Below are positions 12,911 through 23,699 of a stretch of DNA of 64,000 nt, one piece after another; positions within the stretch are counted from its first letter, which is position 1, and every line of letters starts with the position of its first letter. The notes beneath the pieces are model-generated. The model was given only the letters and a program-made list of their open reading frames with translations, was not told the DNA's origin and did no database searches. The DNA is from Apostichopus japonicus (taxonomy: Eukaryota; Echinodermata; Holothuroidea; Aspidochirotida; Stichopodidae): positions 5,857,001-5,921,000 of the forward strand of contig NC_092577.1 in assembly GCF_037975245.1 (NCBI RefSeq), given 5' to 3'. Both the position numbers and the translations under genes were made by a program.

Positions 12911-15639
12911 TACGTAAACCTAAACACACGAACTACTATGTATTTGTAAATGTTTACTATCGGAAAAACAAACAGGGTTGTAGCCCCTGGGAGCGAGGGA
13001 CCTGGTAACACATCATTTAATTTTCCTTGCAATGACTAATAACTTATAACACAAACACACGCACACATCAAGCGGTAAACACAAATATTATTAAACTGAT
13101 GGAAATGATAGCACCATTTTGTATCTAAGGCCTCTCTACCTAAACAAACATTTCTCAATAGGGACGAGAAACCCTTCCCCTTTTGGCGCGTCCCTATAGT
13201 ACGGACGTCATCAAATTTGTGTGTCCCTCTCTCTAACTACATATCTTTCATACCCGCACTTTACCTTGGTGCTTACAAAACATTTTGTCTTCTAAAGCCC
13301 TCATTAGCAGGACAGCTGCCGGCAAGGCAAAAGTATGCAACATTGCACCACTCTTTTACTTAAGAATTAAGGGGTTGGGGTTGGACGGTGGGATGGGGTT
13401 AGGTTGTTGGAGGTGGGGGTGCCCTCGATTACATAATTTTCATCCGTGCACGACCTTGTTGTCGATGCCTTTGCTCGTTCTTTATGCCTTTCACATTACG
13501 GCGCGGCAACCTTTTGTGTTGTCGTAATCTTCATGTTACTTCATATTACATGTTTCTCCCACCAATCGTACTTACTGCTGAAATAAACAAAATGATGGGT
13601 TTTATTCATGGCAGAGTTTAAAGTATAGGTTCAGAATAGCTTCTTTCCTTTTCAAGGGCGGAGTTAGGTGGGAGAGTTTGTCGGGTTATATACAAACCTC
13701 GCGTTTAGACCTAGTTATAGACATAACTTTTATTCTAAAAGTGTTTCGAAATACAACATATATCGTCTAAAACTGTTTCTCTTTTTTGAGGAGGAGGAAA
13801 AACCTCACAAGCCCCCTCCATAGCAATTAATTTAGGCCGTTCCAGAACCACACTTGCTTCTTTATATAAAAAACAACAACCTGAATCCGCCCTTACATTT
13901 TGGCATGGCTGTTGTAAAGCTCTAGGCGACTAGCTAGTATAGCGTATATCACAACAAAGTATGTAAAAATTGGTAAATATTGGTTTGTTGTTTCTTTCAG
14001 AAAAGAAAGATAATTGGTAATTTAGCATCAACTTTGGTATACACCGAAACTTGGCCGCTTTCTGGAGACGGTACGGCTGCGGCAAGCAGCGTATATACTT
14101 TGATATATGGGGCTAAAGAGAGGTAGTAAAGTTTGTATGTAATACGAGAAAAGATTGTTGAGTACATTTGGTTAGAAAACAAAATCTGTTCATACCATAT
14201 AGGTAATCATTTTCTAGGGTTATGCTACCGTTATTACTTTGTGTTGATGTTTTTCGAAGTTCAATGCTTGTAAGATGCTCAAACACTTGCAACGTCTATT
14301 CAAGTAGTTTAAGAGGTCGATGACAAAATAACGAGAACTTACAAAATGAAATAGCATTATATTTTTGACTAAGTCAAATAAAGAGCCTCCATCCTATCAA
14401 TTAAATTAATATAACACGTTTTCTGTTGGAAATCGGTTGGAAACCCGGTACTCTCAGTGTTTCTGTGAATTCGCCCTTTAGACAGCCTCTGCTCGTATTT
14501 TGATGACTCATTATCGGGCCTCGCATTTTCCAACAGTAATTTCGTACTGAGGAAATGGACTAGTTCATTTTTCTAAGGAGGTGAACCAGCGTGTGCTTAA
14601 CATTCAACTGAGTTAGTTTATTTGTAGCCTAGGCGAAAAATCGCTTGTGTTATGACTCTTTCACTTGCTACTGTCTTTTTAGTAGTTCTTGTTGTGATAC
14701 TATGTAAATTGTATTCACATAGTATACACACAGTTTATACAGTACTTATTTCGACTTTTACCTTGACTTGCAACGGAACGTTCAGTGAGAAACCAAAATC
14801 ACACAGGTTCGTCACCAATGTCCGAATTTCAAGTCGCATATTTCTTTACCTAGAGACCAATATGCACGGAGAAGTCGACTTTCGTATCGCGTAATTAATC
14901 AGGTACCTTTCCGTTGCAGAACGAATCACATTTAGCGATACTTACATCGATAATTTTAATTTCTTTGGGGGTCTCTGGGATTAAGTTTGGTTTTGAAATG
15001 AAGAGTAGAGTGTGATAACGTCACAATCAAACACTAAGCGTAATAGAGGGGACATTTCGTATTCTTTACAAAACTGCTATTGCTTCCCATCCACCAATCA
15101 GAATGCAGTTTATGTTGATAAGTACCTAGTTCATCACACTAGTCTAACAAAGTCAGTTTATTGGCCGTTCCGAAACGGTACACAGAAGATGAAGTTGTAG
15201 TTTTGCAAAGACTGAATGAGATCCCTTTGTGAGGATTTTCAAAACAATCCGTATGGATTTGCTTCTAAAATTTTACTTTTTGTTTAACAGAAAAATTCTT
15301 CCCTAACTTTCCTCAAATTTTGTTAAACGACAGTTACACTATTGGATAACTGATGAATTAAACTTCGTATTATATTCATAGTACCCCATTTTAATTTGTT
15401 GACTTAGGATTTGAAATGAATTCGATTTAGTGTGATATTAAGAACTTTCTCACTAAGAAAAGAGATGTACGTATGCAGATTTGCACGTATTTTATATCCT
15501 CCTGCAAGCAGGAACTCGCAAAAAAGCCTCACCGGCTTATCGCTGACCGAAGTCAGTCTCTTACATTCAAATTTAACGTCCATGATTATGAATTCACAAT
15601 TATCAACAACTCTGTATCTGGACGACATACAATAATCTT
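12911..15639. other. Intergenic stretch, nothing recognised
   Basis: AT-rich sequence with a few GC-richer patches (for example G-rich 13370-13425). Open frames at 13285-13527 and 14652-14894 lack recognisable motifs and look like chance. The latter starts with a hydrophobic run but has no supporting splice sites or homologue that I know. Confidence 0.4.
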
Positions 15640-15705
15640 GGAGTGACTCGAACCGGGGACGCTATGGTTGGATGTCACTGGCGTTAACCACTGAGCTAAC
15701 ACTCC
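15640..15705 (-). ncRNA. tRNA-like sequence (tRNA pseudogene or SINE head)
   Basis: The minus strand reads as a tRNA-like unit. The ends GGAGTG and CACTCC can pair as an acceptor stem. An A-box-like TTAGCTCAGTGGTTAA and a B-box-like GGTTCGAGTCA sit at tRNA spacing. The T stem (CCCGG against the bases after the loop) does not pair and the D stem is imperfect, so it is probably not a working tRNA. It is more likely a pseudogene or the promoter head of a tRNA-derived SINE. No SINE tail was identified. Confidence 0.4.
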
Positions 15706-16267
15706 TTGGTCACTGAAGACGTTGAAGATTACTGAAGGAGATGGCTAAATGCTCGATCAAATTCCGTTCGGGAAATGATTCAAATCGAGGAAATGTTGGA
15801 CTTTTCGAATGGCATTTTGTTCATTTCGCTCATTTTGTTCAAATAAAGAAATGGACGGTGGGAGGATGCTAAACGGTGCTATATTTTGCAAGTTTTGAAA
15901 CAATACCGTTCACGTTGTACTATACATTTCAATAATGATGCACAGTTATGTATTCTTCGCTAGGATTATTTTGTTACGTTATGTATGTCGGTGAGCAGGA
16001 CTGTTATGATGATTGACATTTAGGATGTTTAAACAAACAAGATGTTCAAACACTTGCAACGTTTATTCAATAAGCTAAAGTGGTTGATATCAGCTTATTC
16101 TCTCATGCCGAAGCATCACTTCATGGTCCATAATCCTACTTGTTTGAGAGAAGTGGGTCGACTCATTTTAATTCAAATCAGTCATTAGAGACTTTTCATG
16201 TGAGACCTAGTTCAGAAACAACTGTATCAAGCTTATCATTGTATTGTATTGACTCTGTTATCTCAGA

Positions 16268-16649
16268 GTGCCAGATGCTACCCTTCTCACTGAAGTGTTT
16301 GATGCAAACTGGGTGAACCTTCGTGGGACTGAATATAAACGTCACCATAAGCTTCGCTCTGACATGGAAGACATGGAATTGTTTGGTCAGGTAAAGCACA
16401 TATTGATTTATATATAAGAATATTGTTTGTTTTGTGCTTATTGTGTGGAGCACACTGTCTTATAAATCATTGTTTCACGGATTTGCTGTGAAAGATGCAG
16501 TACCTCAGCAGACTGTTGTGAGGAAAACGAGTGAACTTGTTGACTTCAAACCAATGTCATTACTGAGGAGTCAATCAAGATGCGATCTCACACTTATGTC
16601 TGTCAAAGGCACATACGTTTTCAATGAGTTAATTTTGCAAATTTTCTGA
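16268..16649 (+). pseudogene. C-terminal fragment of a transposon-associated gene, frameshifted
   Basis: After a good acceptor (ttatctcag) a reading frame gives PDATLLTEVFDANWVNLRG and then DMELFGQ, ending near 16390. It meets a stop (TAA, about 16416) within the next nine codons. A different frame then carries on with VCFVLIVW, AVKDAVPQQTVVRKTSEL and VDFKPMSL, and stops at 16649. The order FGQ, a hydrophobic strand, then a VDFKP-like strand matches the C-terminus of the same uncharacterised, transposon-associated family as the remnant at 927-1642, as far as I remember it. The frame change and stop suggest a dead copy. A short intron is an alternative, since CAG|GTAAAG is a usable donor, but no clear acceptor follows. 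Confidence 0.4.
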
Positions 16650-17596
16650 CTGAAGTTCCCCAGTCAGTGTTCCTTTCCAAGAAATGTTTGATCTGTGAAC
16701 AGTGATTAACTTGTTTTGCTAGCTAGAAATTAAAGGAATATGCTTCAAATTACCTTGTATTTTTTTATGTGAATATTTATGCTTAAACCTCTAGTTATAA
16801 CAGTGACAACAACAAATTGTGATTGGTTTCCATGCATGTGTTTATCATTTTTAGACATAGGTATAATATTTACTTTGAGCTTTCATAATATGTAAGTATA
16901 ATGATCTGATTTACCTTCATTAAAAAAAAGAGAGTTTCTAATCAGTTTATGGGCTTGCTCATTTAAGGCAAGCTTTTGTTCATTCTTGTTTATACACCTG
17001 ATATGTTGTTTGCTGATCCTTTAGTGCAAAGTTGATTTCTTTACAACTGATGCTTTAAGATGAATAAAAACGTGTAAGACATTGCAAATGACATTTTCAG
17101 TTTTCCCTGTTGTTTATTGCTTAACACCGAGGTTGTTAAGTTTTAACACCAGACTTTTTGCGGTGTAAAAAATACTAAAAAATACTATTTGTACTTGTTG
17201 CAGAATATTAGATAACAAGTATCTTTTTTCTTTCCGTAACAATATCTTTAAAGGATAAACATTTATGCATAGGTTGTGTAAACCGCAGGAGTAATTCAGT
17301 TTTTAAAGTAAACTATGTAATGATAAAAACAAATCTAGGAACTGTTCATTAACCAGGCCGGTTTAATATTACCCAGTATATATAGCAACAAACCTAACGT
17401 ACCGTTGAAAAATAGGTACCGTTTTGAAATCAATTGGTAAAGTTTAGTATTCATGGCAACAACAAAAACAGAATGACATGCTAGCCATAATATATATATA
17501 TATATATATATATGTTTATATATGTTTATATATATATATATATATATGTATATAAATATATATATATATAAATAAATATATAAATATATATATATG

Positions 17597-17651
<55 letters not shown>

Positions 17652-17677
17652 AATAAATATATAAATATATATATATG

Positions 17678-17737
<60 letters not shown>

Positions 17738-19565
17738 GAGTAGCTTGTTATTCTGGTTTGAATGAATTCCACTATTGACATGATCGATCTACATTGACTA
17801 TCTGTGAGCCGGTGCTGTACGGTTTACTAAAGTTGTGTTTTAGAAGAAAAAAACCCCAATAGTTTCATTATGTTACCGTTGGTGGGTGCCTGGAACTATT
17901 GATCTTCGTCTGAAGTACTCTGCAGTAGAATGAAAAGTACACATATAACATGATGTAACAAAATAATTTCATTTTTCCCATGATGGTCGAAAGTACAGCG
18001 GCTTGATTTCAGTGAAGGTTCATATATATATAAGAACGTGTTAACAAACCCGTCAGGACTAACATTAAGAAAAGGAAAAAAAGTAATACAGAAAGAAAAC
18101 GGAGTACAATAATTAGTAAAAATCAAGTGAAAACCATTGAATATATCAAAAAAGGAAATGTTGACAGAGACTTGAAAATGATAAAGCCAAGTGAATTTTA
18201 TGAAAATAATCACATTAGTTATTTACTTTACGTTTTTACGTGTTTCTACTGGGACATTATCTATACAATTTAAGATGTATGATATACAGTGCTTATAGAA
18301 AGGGATCAGACAATAAACATACCACGTGACCACAGTATACATAATTACCTTGTTTTAAATCAAATGGCTAAATTAAGAATATTACCGTAGTGCTCACTTT
18401 GTATCATTTGTTGGCAGATGGTAAAGCGTTGTAAACATCTTCGAATATATGTTTTGTTCGATATGCTCCATAAGTGTGTTACATATTCATTATTGTCATC
18501 GTTGACTATGTGTGTTTTTTCATTAGCGTGGTAAAGTGGAAATTTCCGCTTGGTCGAAGTCGGGCAAAGGCCAATGCTGCCCTCGCCCAATGATGTTTAG
18601 AGTGTGACCTTTTTTACCCGCCTCCTTGCTTTGCATACTTACGTAATCGATGCATACTAACGTATTATGTGAGTCCTTTCCTAGTTCAGAGTGGTATGAC
18701 ATGTGCTATTGTAGCAGGAAATCATAAGTTGCATGTAAGCATCCTATATGTTTTATATAGGCATTGAGGGGCTATAAATCTTAAATTGTATACTTCTTTA
18801 ATATCACGTTCTTGAGATTTGCTTGTGATTTTGCTATATGCTTGTGCCTGTTATTAGTATTGCCTCCTGTGTATTTGTAGTTTTGCTTATTTGTTATATT
18901 ATCTAGTCTTTAACTTTCTTATCTTGTCTTTGAAAAGTATTCTCCAGGGTTTATCGTTTTGTCGGTATATTTATACATTCTCCAGAAAACAGCCGTAAAC
19001 CCAGGAAAGCCGCAATAAAACCCCAAAAGACACTGTAAGCCCCTGACTGTCGCAGTTTGTCGTGCGGAAAGTTTTGCCCGGCAACGAGTGTAAGCTGAGC
19101 GTTATTGTTAATAAGAATTCAATTTTGGTCAATCTTACTGAAAATTTTGTTTCATGTTACCAAATGTTACTTGTTATACTTATTCCTTTTGTGCATTAAT
19201 CTTTAAGGGGAAATATAATGCTATATTATGTTATCATAGACTGGGGCAATTTCATGTGTTTGATTCACCAATGTTTTAGCAAGTACTGCAAGTAGTGACA
19301 CATATGAAGTCTAATGGACATCAATATTCAGAGCTCTGCTTTTCCCTCTTACTGACAATATTTACTACAATTTTATTTCCATTTTTACATTACTTCAACC
19401 TTTAATATTGCCATTACACAAGGATCATCTTCAACCAAATGAGTGTATTTCAAAACTTCCCAATCATTAAAGAAAGTCCTTCCCCTTGACTAGTGCCACA
19501 TTGCAAGTGTGATTTACTACTGTATATCGCTGTACAAGAAGGTTTTTCCTATTACACTTTTGCCT
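16650..19565. other. Intergenic stretch with long TA tract
   Basis: No gene recognised. The main content is the TA-rich block listed separately. Other open frames are chance or low complexity. Confidence 0.45.
17489..17735. repeat. TA-rich compound microsatellite, ~250 bp
   Basis: Runs of (TA)n are interrupted by ATGTATATAAATATAAATA-type blocks. At least two longer units repeat (near 17546-17600 and 17637-17690), showing growth by duplication of larger units. The long Ile/Tyr ORF on the minus strand is a product of this repeat. Confidence 0.95.
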
Positions 19566-19573
19566 TCCATCAA

Positions 19574-20353
19574 CAAGGGCGGCGGAACCGGGGGGGGCAC
19601 AGGGGGCACAGGGGGCACGTGCCCCCCACTTTTCCTCAGGTTAAAAATGTACCCTTTTTCTACATAAATATTTCTAAATAAAAAAAGAGTTTACAAAGCG
19701 AAACCCACGTCGAATGAATTATTTCGGGAAGTTTTAAATGTTTACTACCACAGGCGTAAGAGCCCAATTTGATTTGGGGGAGGGGGGCTGTAACGACTTG
19801 CCCGAAAAATATCACCAAAATTTTTCGCGCGCTACGCGCGCGTTCAACATCTTAATGTGCATATCATATTGGCATGCGTTGGTTATTACATCGCATGCCA
19901 ATAACATACAATCATTTGCCGTGTTATAACCCTTCCAAATTGGTTAGAATTATTGGCAAAGTCGTTATAATCATAATGATCATAATAATATCAGTTTAAC
20001 CATTGAAAAACACATAGAAAATTATTTTTCTTTCAGTATTTTCACATATTTCATTTGCTTTCATGCATGTATCGATCGCGTGTGCAGGGACTTGGACTTT
20101 ATAATGATTTCACCTCATTTTGTCTTTTTCCTTCTTTCCCAATTTGCACATTAGATATTGCAGTGCTAGTATGCATTGTTTCCTTGAGGGGGGGGGGTGG
20201 CGTTGATGGAGTGATGTGTATACGCAAATAAGATAATACAATAAGAGTTATAAAGGGTACTAAATATCAGGCTGCATCAGTCCAATCGAATTTCTGCAAA
20301 GTGCCCTTCGACGTTGGTGCCCCCCCAGATTAAAAGTGCTTCCGCCGCCCTTG
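19574..20353. mobile_element. Non-autonomous hAT-type MITE, 780 bp
   Basis: Terminal inverted repeats begin CAAGGGCGGCGGAA at the left and end TTCCGCCGCCCTTG at the right. The element is bounded on both sides by an exact 8-bp target duplication, TCCATCAA (19566-19573 and 20354-20361). An 8-bp duplication and a CA(A/G)GGGCGG terminus are hallmarks of hAT elements. Next to each end there are G- or C-rich stretches. There is no transposase, so it is a passenger element moved by an autonomous relative elsewhere. Intact ends and duplication suggest a fairly young insertion. Confidence 0.85.
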
Positions 20354-20751
20354 TCCATCAAACAAACATATCGTTATCGTCATAGCAACATTAAAGCAAA
20401 CAATGTGTGTATTATAGCAATGAAAGCTGTAAAGCATCCACTGTTTGAATACAGCAAGGTTGTTGCATGGAAGTGGATTTGACATATGATGTGGAATAGG
20501 CCTGGTCTCCCAATCCCTTTTCTTTGCAGGATATTACCAAGACATACAGTATATGCAGAGCAGTATATTTATTCATAACTCGTGGTCTCAGTGTTGGCTA
20601 CCATATGGTTGCCATGGAGATAATGAATTAAATGATAAACAGCGTGTCATTGCAGTGTTATAATGTCCACACGTATACAGTGCAATCAGTAAAGGAAATT
20701 TAGAGACATTAAATGTGCAGTGTATTGTACAGCTCAGTGAATAATTTAGTG

Positions 20752-21214
20752 TTTGAACTTTGCATAAGTCATAGTTTTGAAATCAGGCTCTTAAAACCTT
20801 ATCATAAAATGATTGACTCTCAGATGTTGTTCCTTTACAGATGCGATATGACTAAATCCTAATAATAATAGTTATTTTTTAAATTGGACGCTTTTAAGAT
20901 GTAAAAAATAGAAGTTATTTACGAAACAAGATTTGTGTTCAAGTAACGCAAGCATATGATGTATAATGAATTGAAAGCACCGTTTGAAATTTGCATAAGT
21001 CATAGTTTTGAAATCAGGCTCTTAAAACCTTATCATAAAATGATTGACTCTCAGATGTTGTTCCTTTACAGATGCGATATGACTAAATCCTAATAACAAT
21101 AGTTAATTTTTAAATTGGACGCTTTTAAGATGTAAAAAATAGAAATTATTTACGAAACAAGATTTGTGTTCAAGTAACGCAAGCATATGATGTATAATGA
21201 ATTGAAAGCACCGT
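20752..21214. repeat. 231-bp tandem duplication (2 units)
   Basis: Unit 1 is 20752-20982 and unit 2 is 20983-21214. They are almost identical, starting tttgaactttgcataagtc and tttgaaatttgcataagtc. Part of unit 2 matches, inverted, the far end of the right arm of the large duplication (57340-57450), where there is only one copy. The tandem copy therefore arose on this side only. Confidence 0.9.
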
Positions 21215-21849
21215 GAACATTTTTCTCTTTGCTTACCGAGCTTAACATGTTTTCTATAAAGACAATGAATGCCTCTGAGCTAGTTTCTGACGATCACAGG
21301 AAGTGATACTGCCAGTGAAACTACCAAATGGTACATCGTATTCTAAGAATCAGGGAATCAGGAAAAGGTAACCGTCTAGATTGTATAACCGAAGATATAA
21401 TGACATTTCACTGTACGGTATGACAAGCACGAAGTCATTTCAGATTGTAGCGATGTCTGTAACGATATTATCTATTAAAGCAACTGCAAAGTCGGATCAC
21501 ATTTCTTTTAATTCGAAGACTTACCATAACAAATATACATTAGAGTAATGTTGTTACATTTGGTGATGTCAAGATATTCGTTACAAACGTTACTTCACAA
21601 AGCTTGAACAACACATGATTCACAAGCATGTATCATTATCTCTGTTGATAGGCTCTAAGAACGTTCCAATACCTTCATTATAACACTTTTTTACATTAAT
21701 TTGTAAATATTATTGCTATAACTTTCTTCTTGATGTTGTTATTGATGGCAAAATGAAATGATTCATCATATGAGAGTGTTTGAAATTTGCAAAAGAAGTC
21801 AGAAGAATGTTAGGTTTTTAATAAAGAATCCTTATACTCCTTAACCTTC

Positions 21850-21942
21850 CAGCCCCAGCCTCAGCCCCAGCCCCAGCCCCGGCTTTAGCAACAGCTCAAT
21901 CACAGTCTCAGCCCCAGCCCTAGCCCGTGCCCAGCCTCAGTC
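21850..21942. repeat. (CCCCAG)n-like minisatellite
   Basis: Degenerate hexamer repeats (agccccagcctcagcccc). A related, inverted and diverged G-rich stretch lies at 56460-56605, at the equivalent place in the right arm. Confidence 0.8.
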
Positions 21943-22596
21943 CAAAATGTAGGTCATATTGCCACAATAGTTGTAGTCCATTGATTGGAATACAAGACAA
22001 GACACTGAAAATGCATTTGATCAAATGTATTGTATATTCTTAGAAGTATCTTAACATCGAATTACCGGTTGCAATGTCCTATTGAACTATAAAAAACATT
22101 AATATATACATATAACAACATTAGCAAACTAGGGTGAGTAAAGATAACCGAAAATTGCATGCAATAGAAACAAAATACTTTTTTTTAAAAACAGATTCTA
22201 TATCTCTTTCATAAAACTCAAATGGTTTTCTATTTCTTAATTATACCACAAATGCACGATAAACTGTACATTTTAAGAGGGGGTGTAATGAACAAATTTA
22301 TATAAATCATCGTTTACTATACACTCGAAGCTTACCAATGATACCCAATTTGTGTCAAACAAAGCTTGCATACGCGAGGAATAAACGATCAAAAATTCGA
22401 GGGTAATAAAAGCTTTCTAAAAACTGTTGTTTTTTATGGAAATGCAGCGAGACGTCAGCAAACTTCCGGGACGCTATGCTTACATTTATAATCATCTGAG
22501 AACACACAACATAACACTGTTACAGTGCTATTTAGTAATTGAGATTTGGCGTTTGGAGTTTTGGTTTTACATAAATTTATCTCGTAACTGTTAATT

Positions 22597-22725
22597 ATGC
22601 CGAGCCGATTTGTGGTTGCAGGTTGCTTCAGCACAAGTAAAGACGGATTTCCCATACACGTTTTTCCAAAACGATGACAGAAATCGAGAATTTGGAGACG
22701 TTTCGTTAGAAAAAACTACACATAG
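22597..22725 (+). pseudogene. THAP-type zinc-finger fragment with a stop
   Basis: Starting at the ATG, the frame reads MPSRFVVAGC, then FPIHVFPKR, a TGA stop, and then RIWRRFVRKN. This order (MPS..C, then F..FPK, then a tryptophan near R..W) is the N-terminal half of a THAP domain (C2CH zinc-binding DNA-binding fold, found in P-element-like transposases and host proteins). The later C-x2-H pair is missing, the frame has a stop right after FPKR, and it ends at 22725. It therefore looks like a decayed piece of a THAP transposase or host exon. It sits in the part of the left arm absent from the right arm, which suits a transposon insertion. Confidence 0.5.
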
Positions 22726-23149
22726 ACAACGTTAAGAGTAGCTGTGGGCCCCTGACATTGTTATGACCACATTCTAAGCCTCCTTGATACACATTTTGTA
22801 TTAGTTACCTGGTATTTTGCAAAAAACTTAAAGCCACTTGTGGTAAAAATGGCGTTGTGCTATAATTTTAGCGTAACAGTTGGACGATACCATTTACACA
22901 GGCTAGTCTGTTATACAACGTCTTTGACTACTAGTAGTATTATAGGGTTGCACTTGTACTTTACAGAATGTCACAATTTCCTTGCATTGTAAGTAACAAC
23001 AATTTAAAAACTTTGCTACCAAGTTAGGTCGATGGATCATCGACACTTGATTAAATTTAAATCATATTATGGTCTTAATAACGGTGGTTTTGTTAATGAT
23101 CAACCGACCAGCTTCGGTTTAAGATAGTCCGACCGCTCTGCTCGGGACT

Positions 23150-23365
23150 TTCATCGGCAGCGACGCGTCTCGGTCATCGGGATCGTTTTACAATTACTCT
23201 GCAAGGGGCTTGATTTGATAGGGCAAATCACCGATATCTTCATCACCCTCGAAAAAGATTTCCTCCTCTTCTTCCTTAAGAAGATATTTTTCGTCTAAGC
23301 TAACGAATGTTCTGAGAGTTGAACGCCCACTTCCTCGGAATCGGAAGATGTGGGAGAAGAATAGC
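23150..23365 (-). pseudogene. Possible transposon coding remnant
   Basis: The minus strand shows an acidic stretch followed by EGDEDIGDLPYQIKPLAE, interrupted by stops on both sides. Motifs of the form IGxxPYxFEPLA occur in uncharacterised invertebrate proteins linked to transposons, and this may be a decayed copy. It lies in the same arm-specific insertion as the THAP fragment but on the opposite strand. Evidence is slight. Confidence 0.2.
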
Positions 23366-23699
23366 AGTTAATGAGGAGAGTGTTGTATTTATCTGTACGT
23401 AGTAAACTGTATGACGCCGTAACACTAAAAATCAGGGAGTCGGCTCTGGCTGAAATGGTCCACACTGACGTCATATGAACTGCTGTGGGAAGCTTTGAGT
23501 TCTGTGACGGAGGTCTGGAGGTCTCTAGGGAATACTTCTACAGCGATTGTCTGGTTTTTGCAGCTGCATTCACGGGAAGTAGTGAATGAGTAAAGTTGTA
23601 GTCATGTAGATAAACCTTTCCAAGACATGAAAACCACCATTCATCCCTCTTTAATGGTCAACAGTTTTACCTTCAAGATTTCGAAAAGTCAGATAATGG

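Noticed and set aside
14652-14894. 80-aa ORF with a hydrophobic start
   Set aside because: No homologue known to me, no splice or promoter support; likely chance.
17335-17781. 148-aa ORF rich in Ile and Tyr
   Set aside because: Translation of a TA microsatellite.
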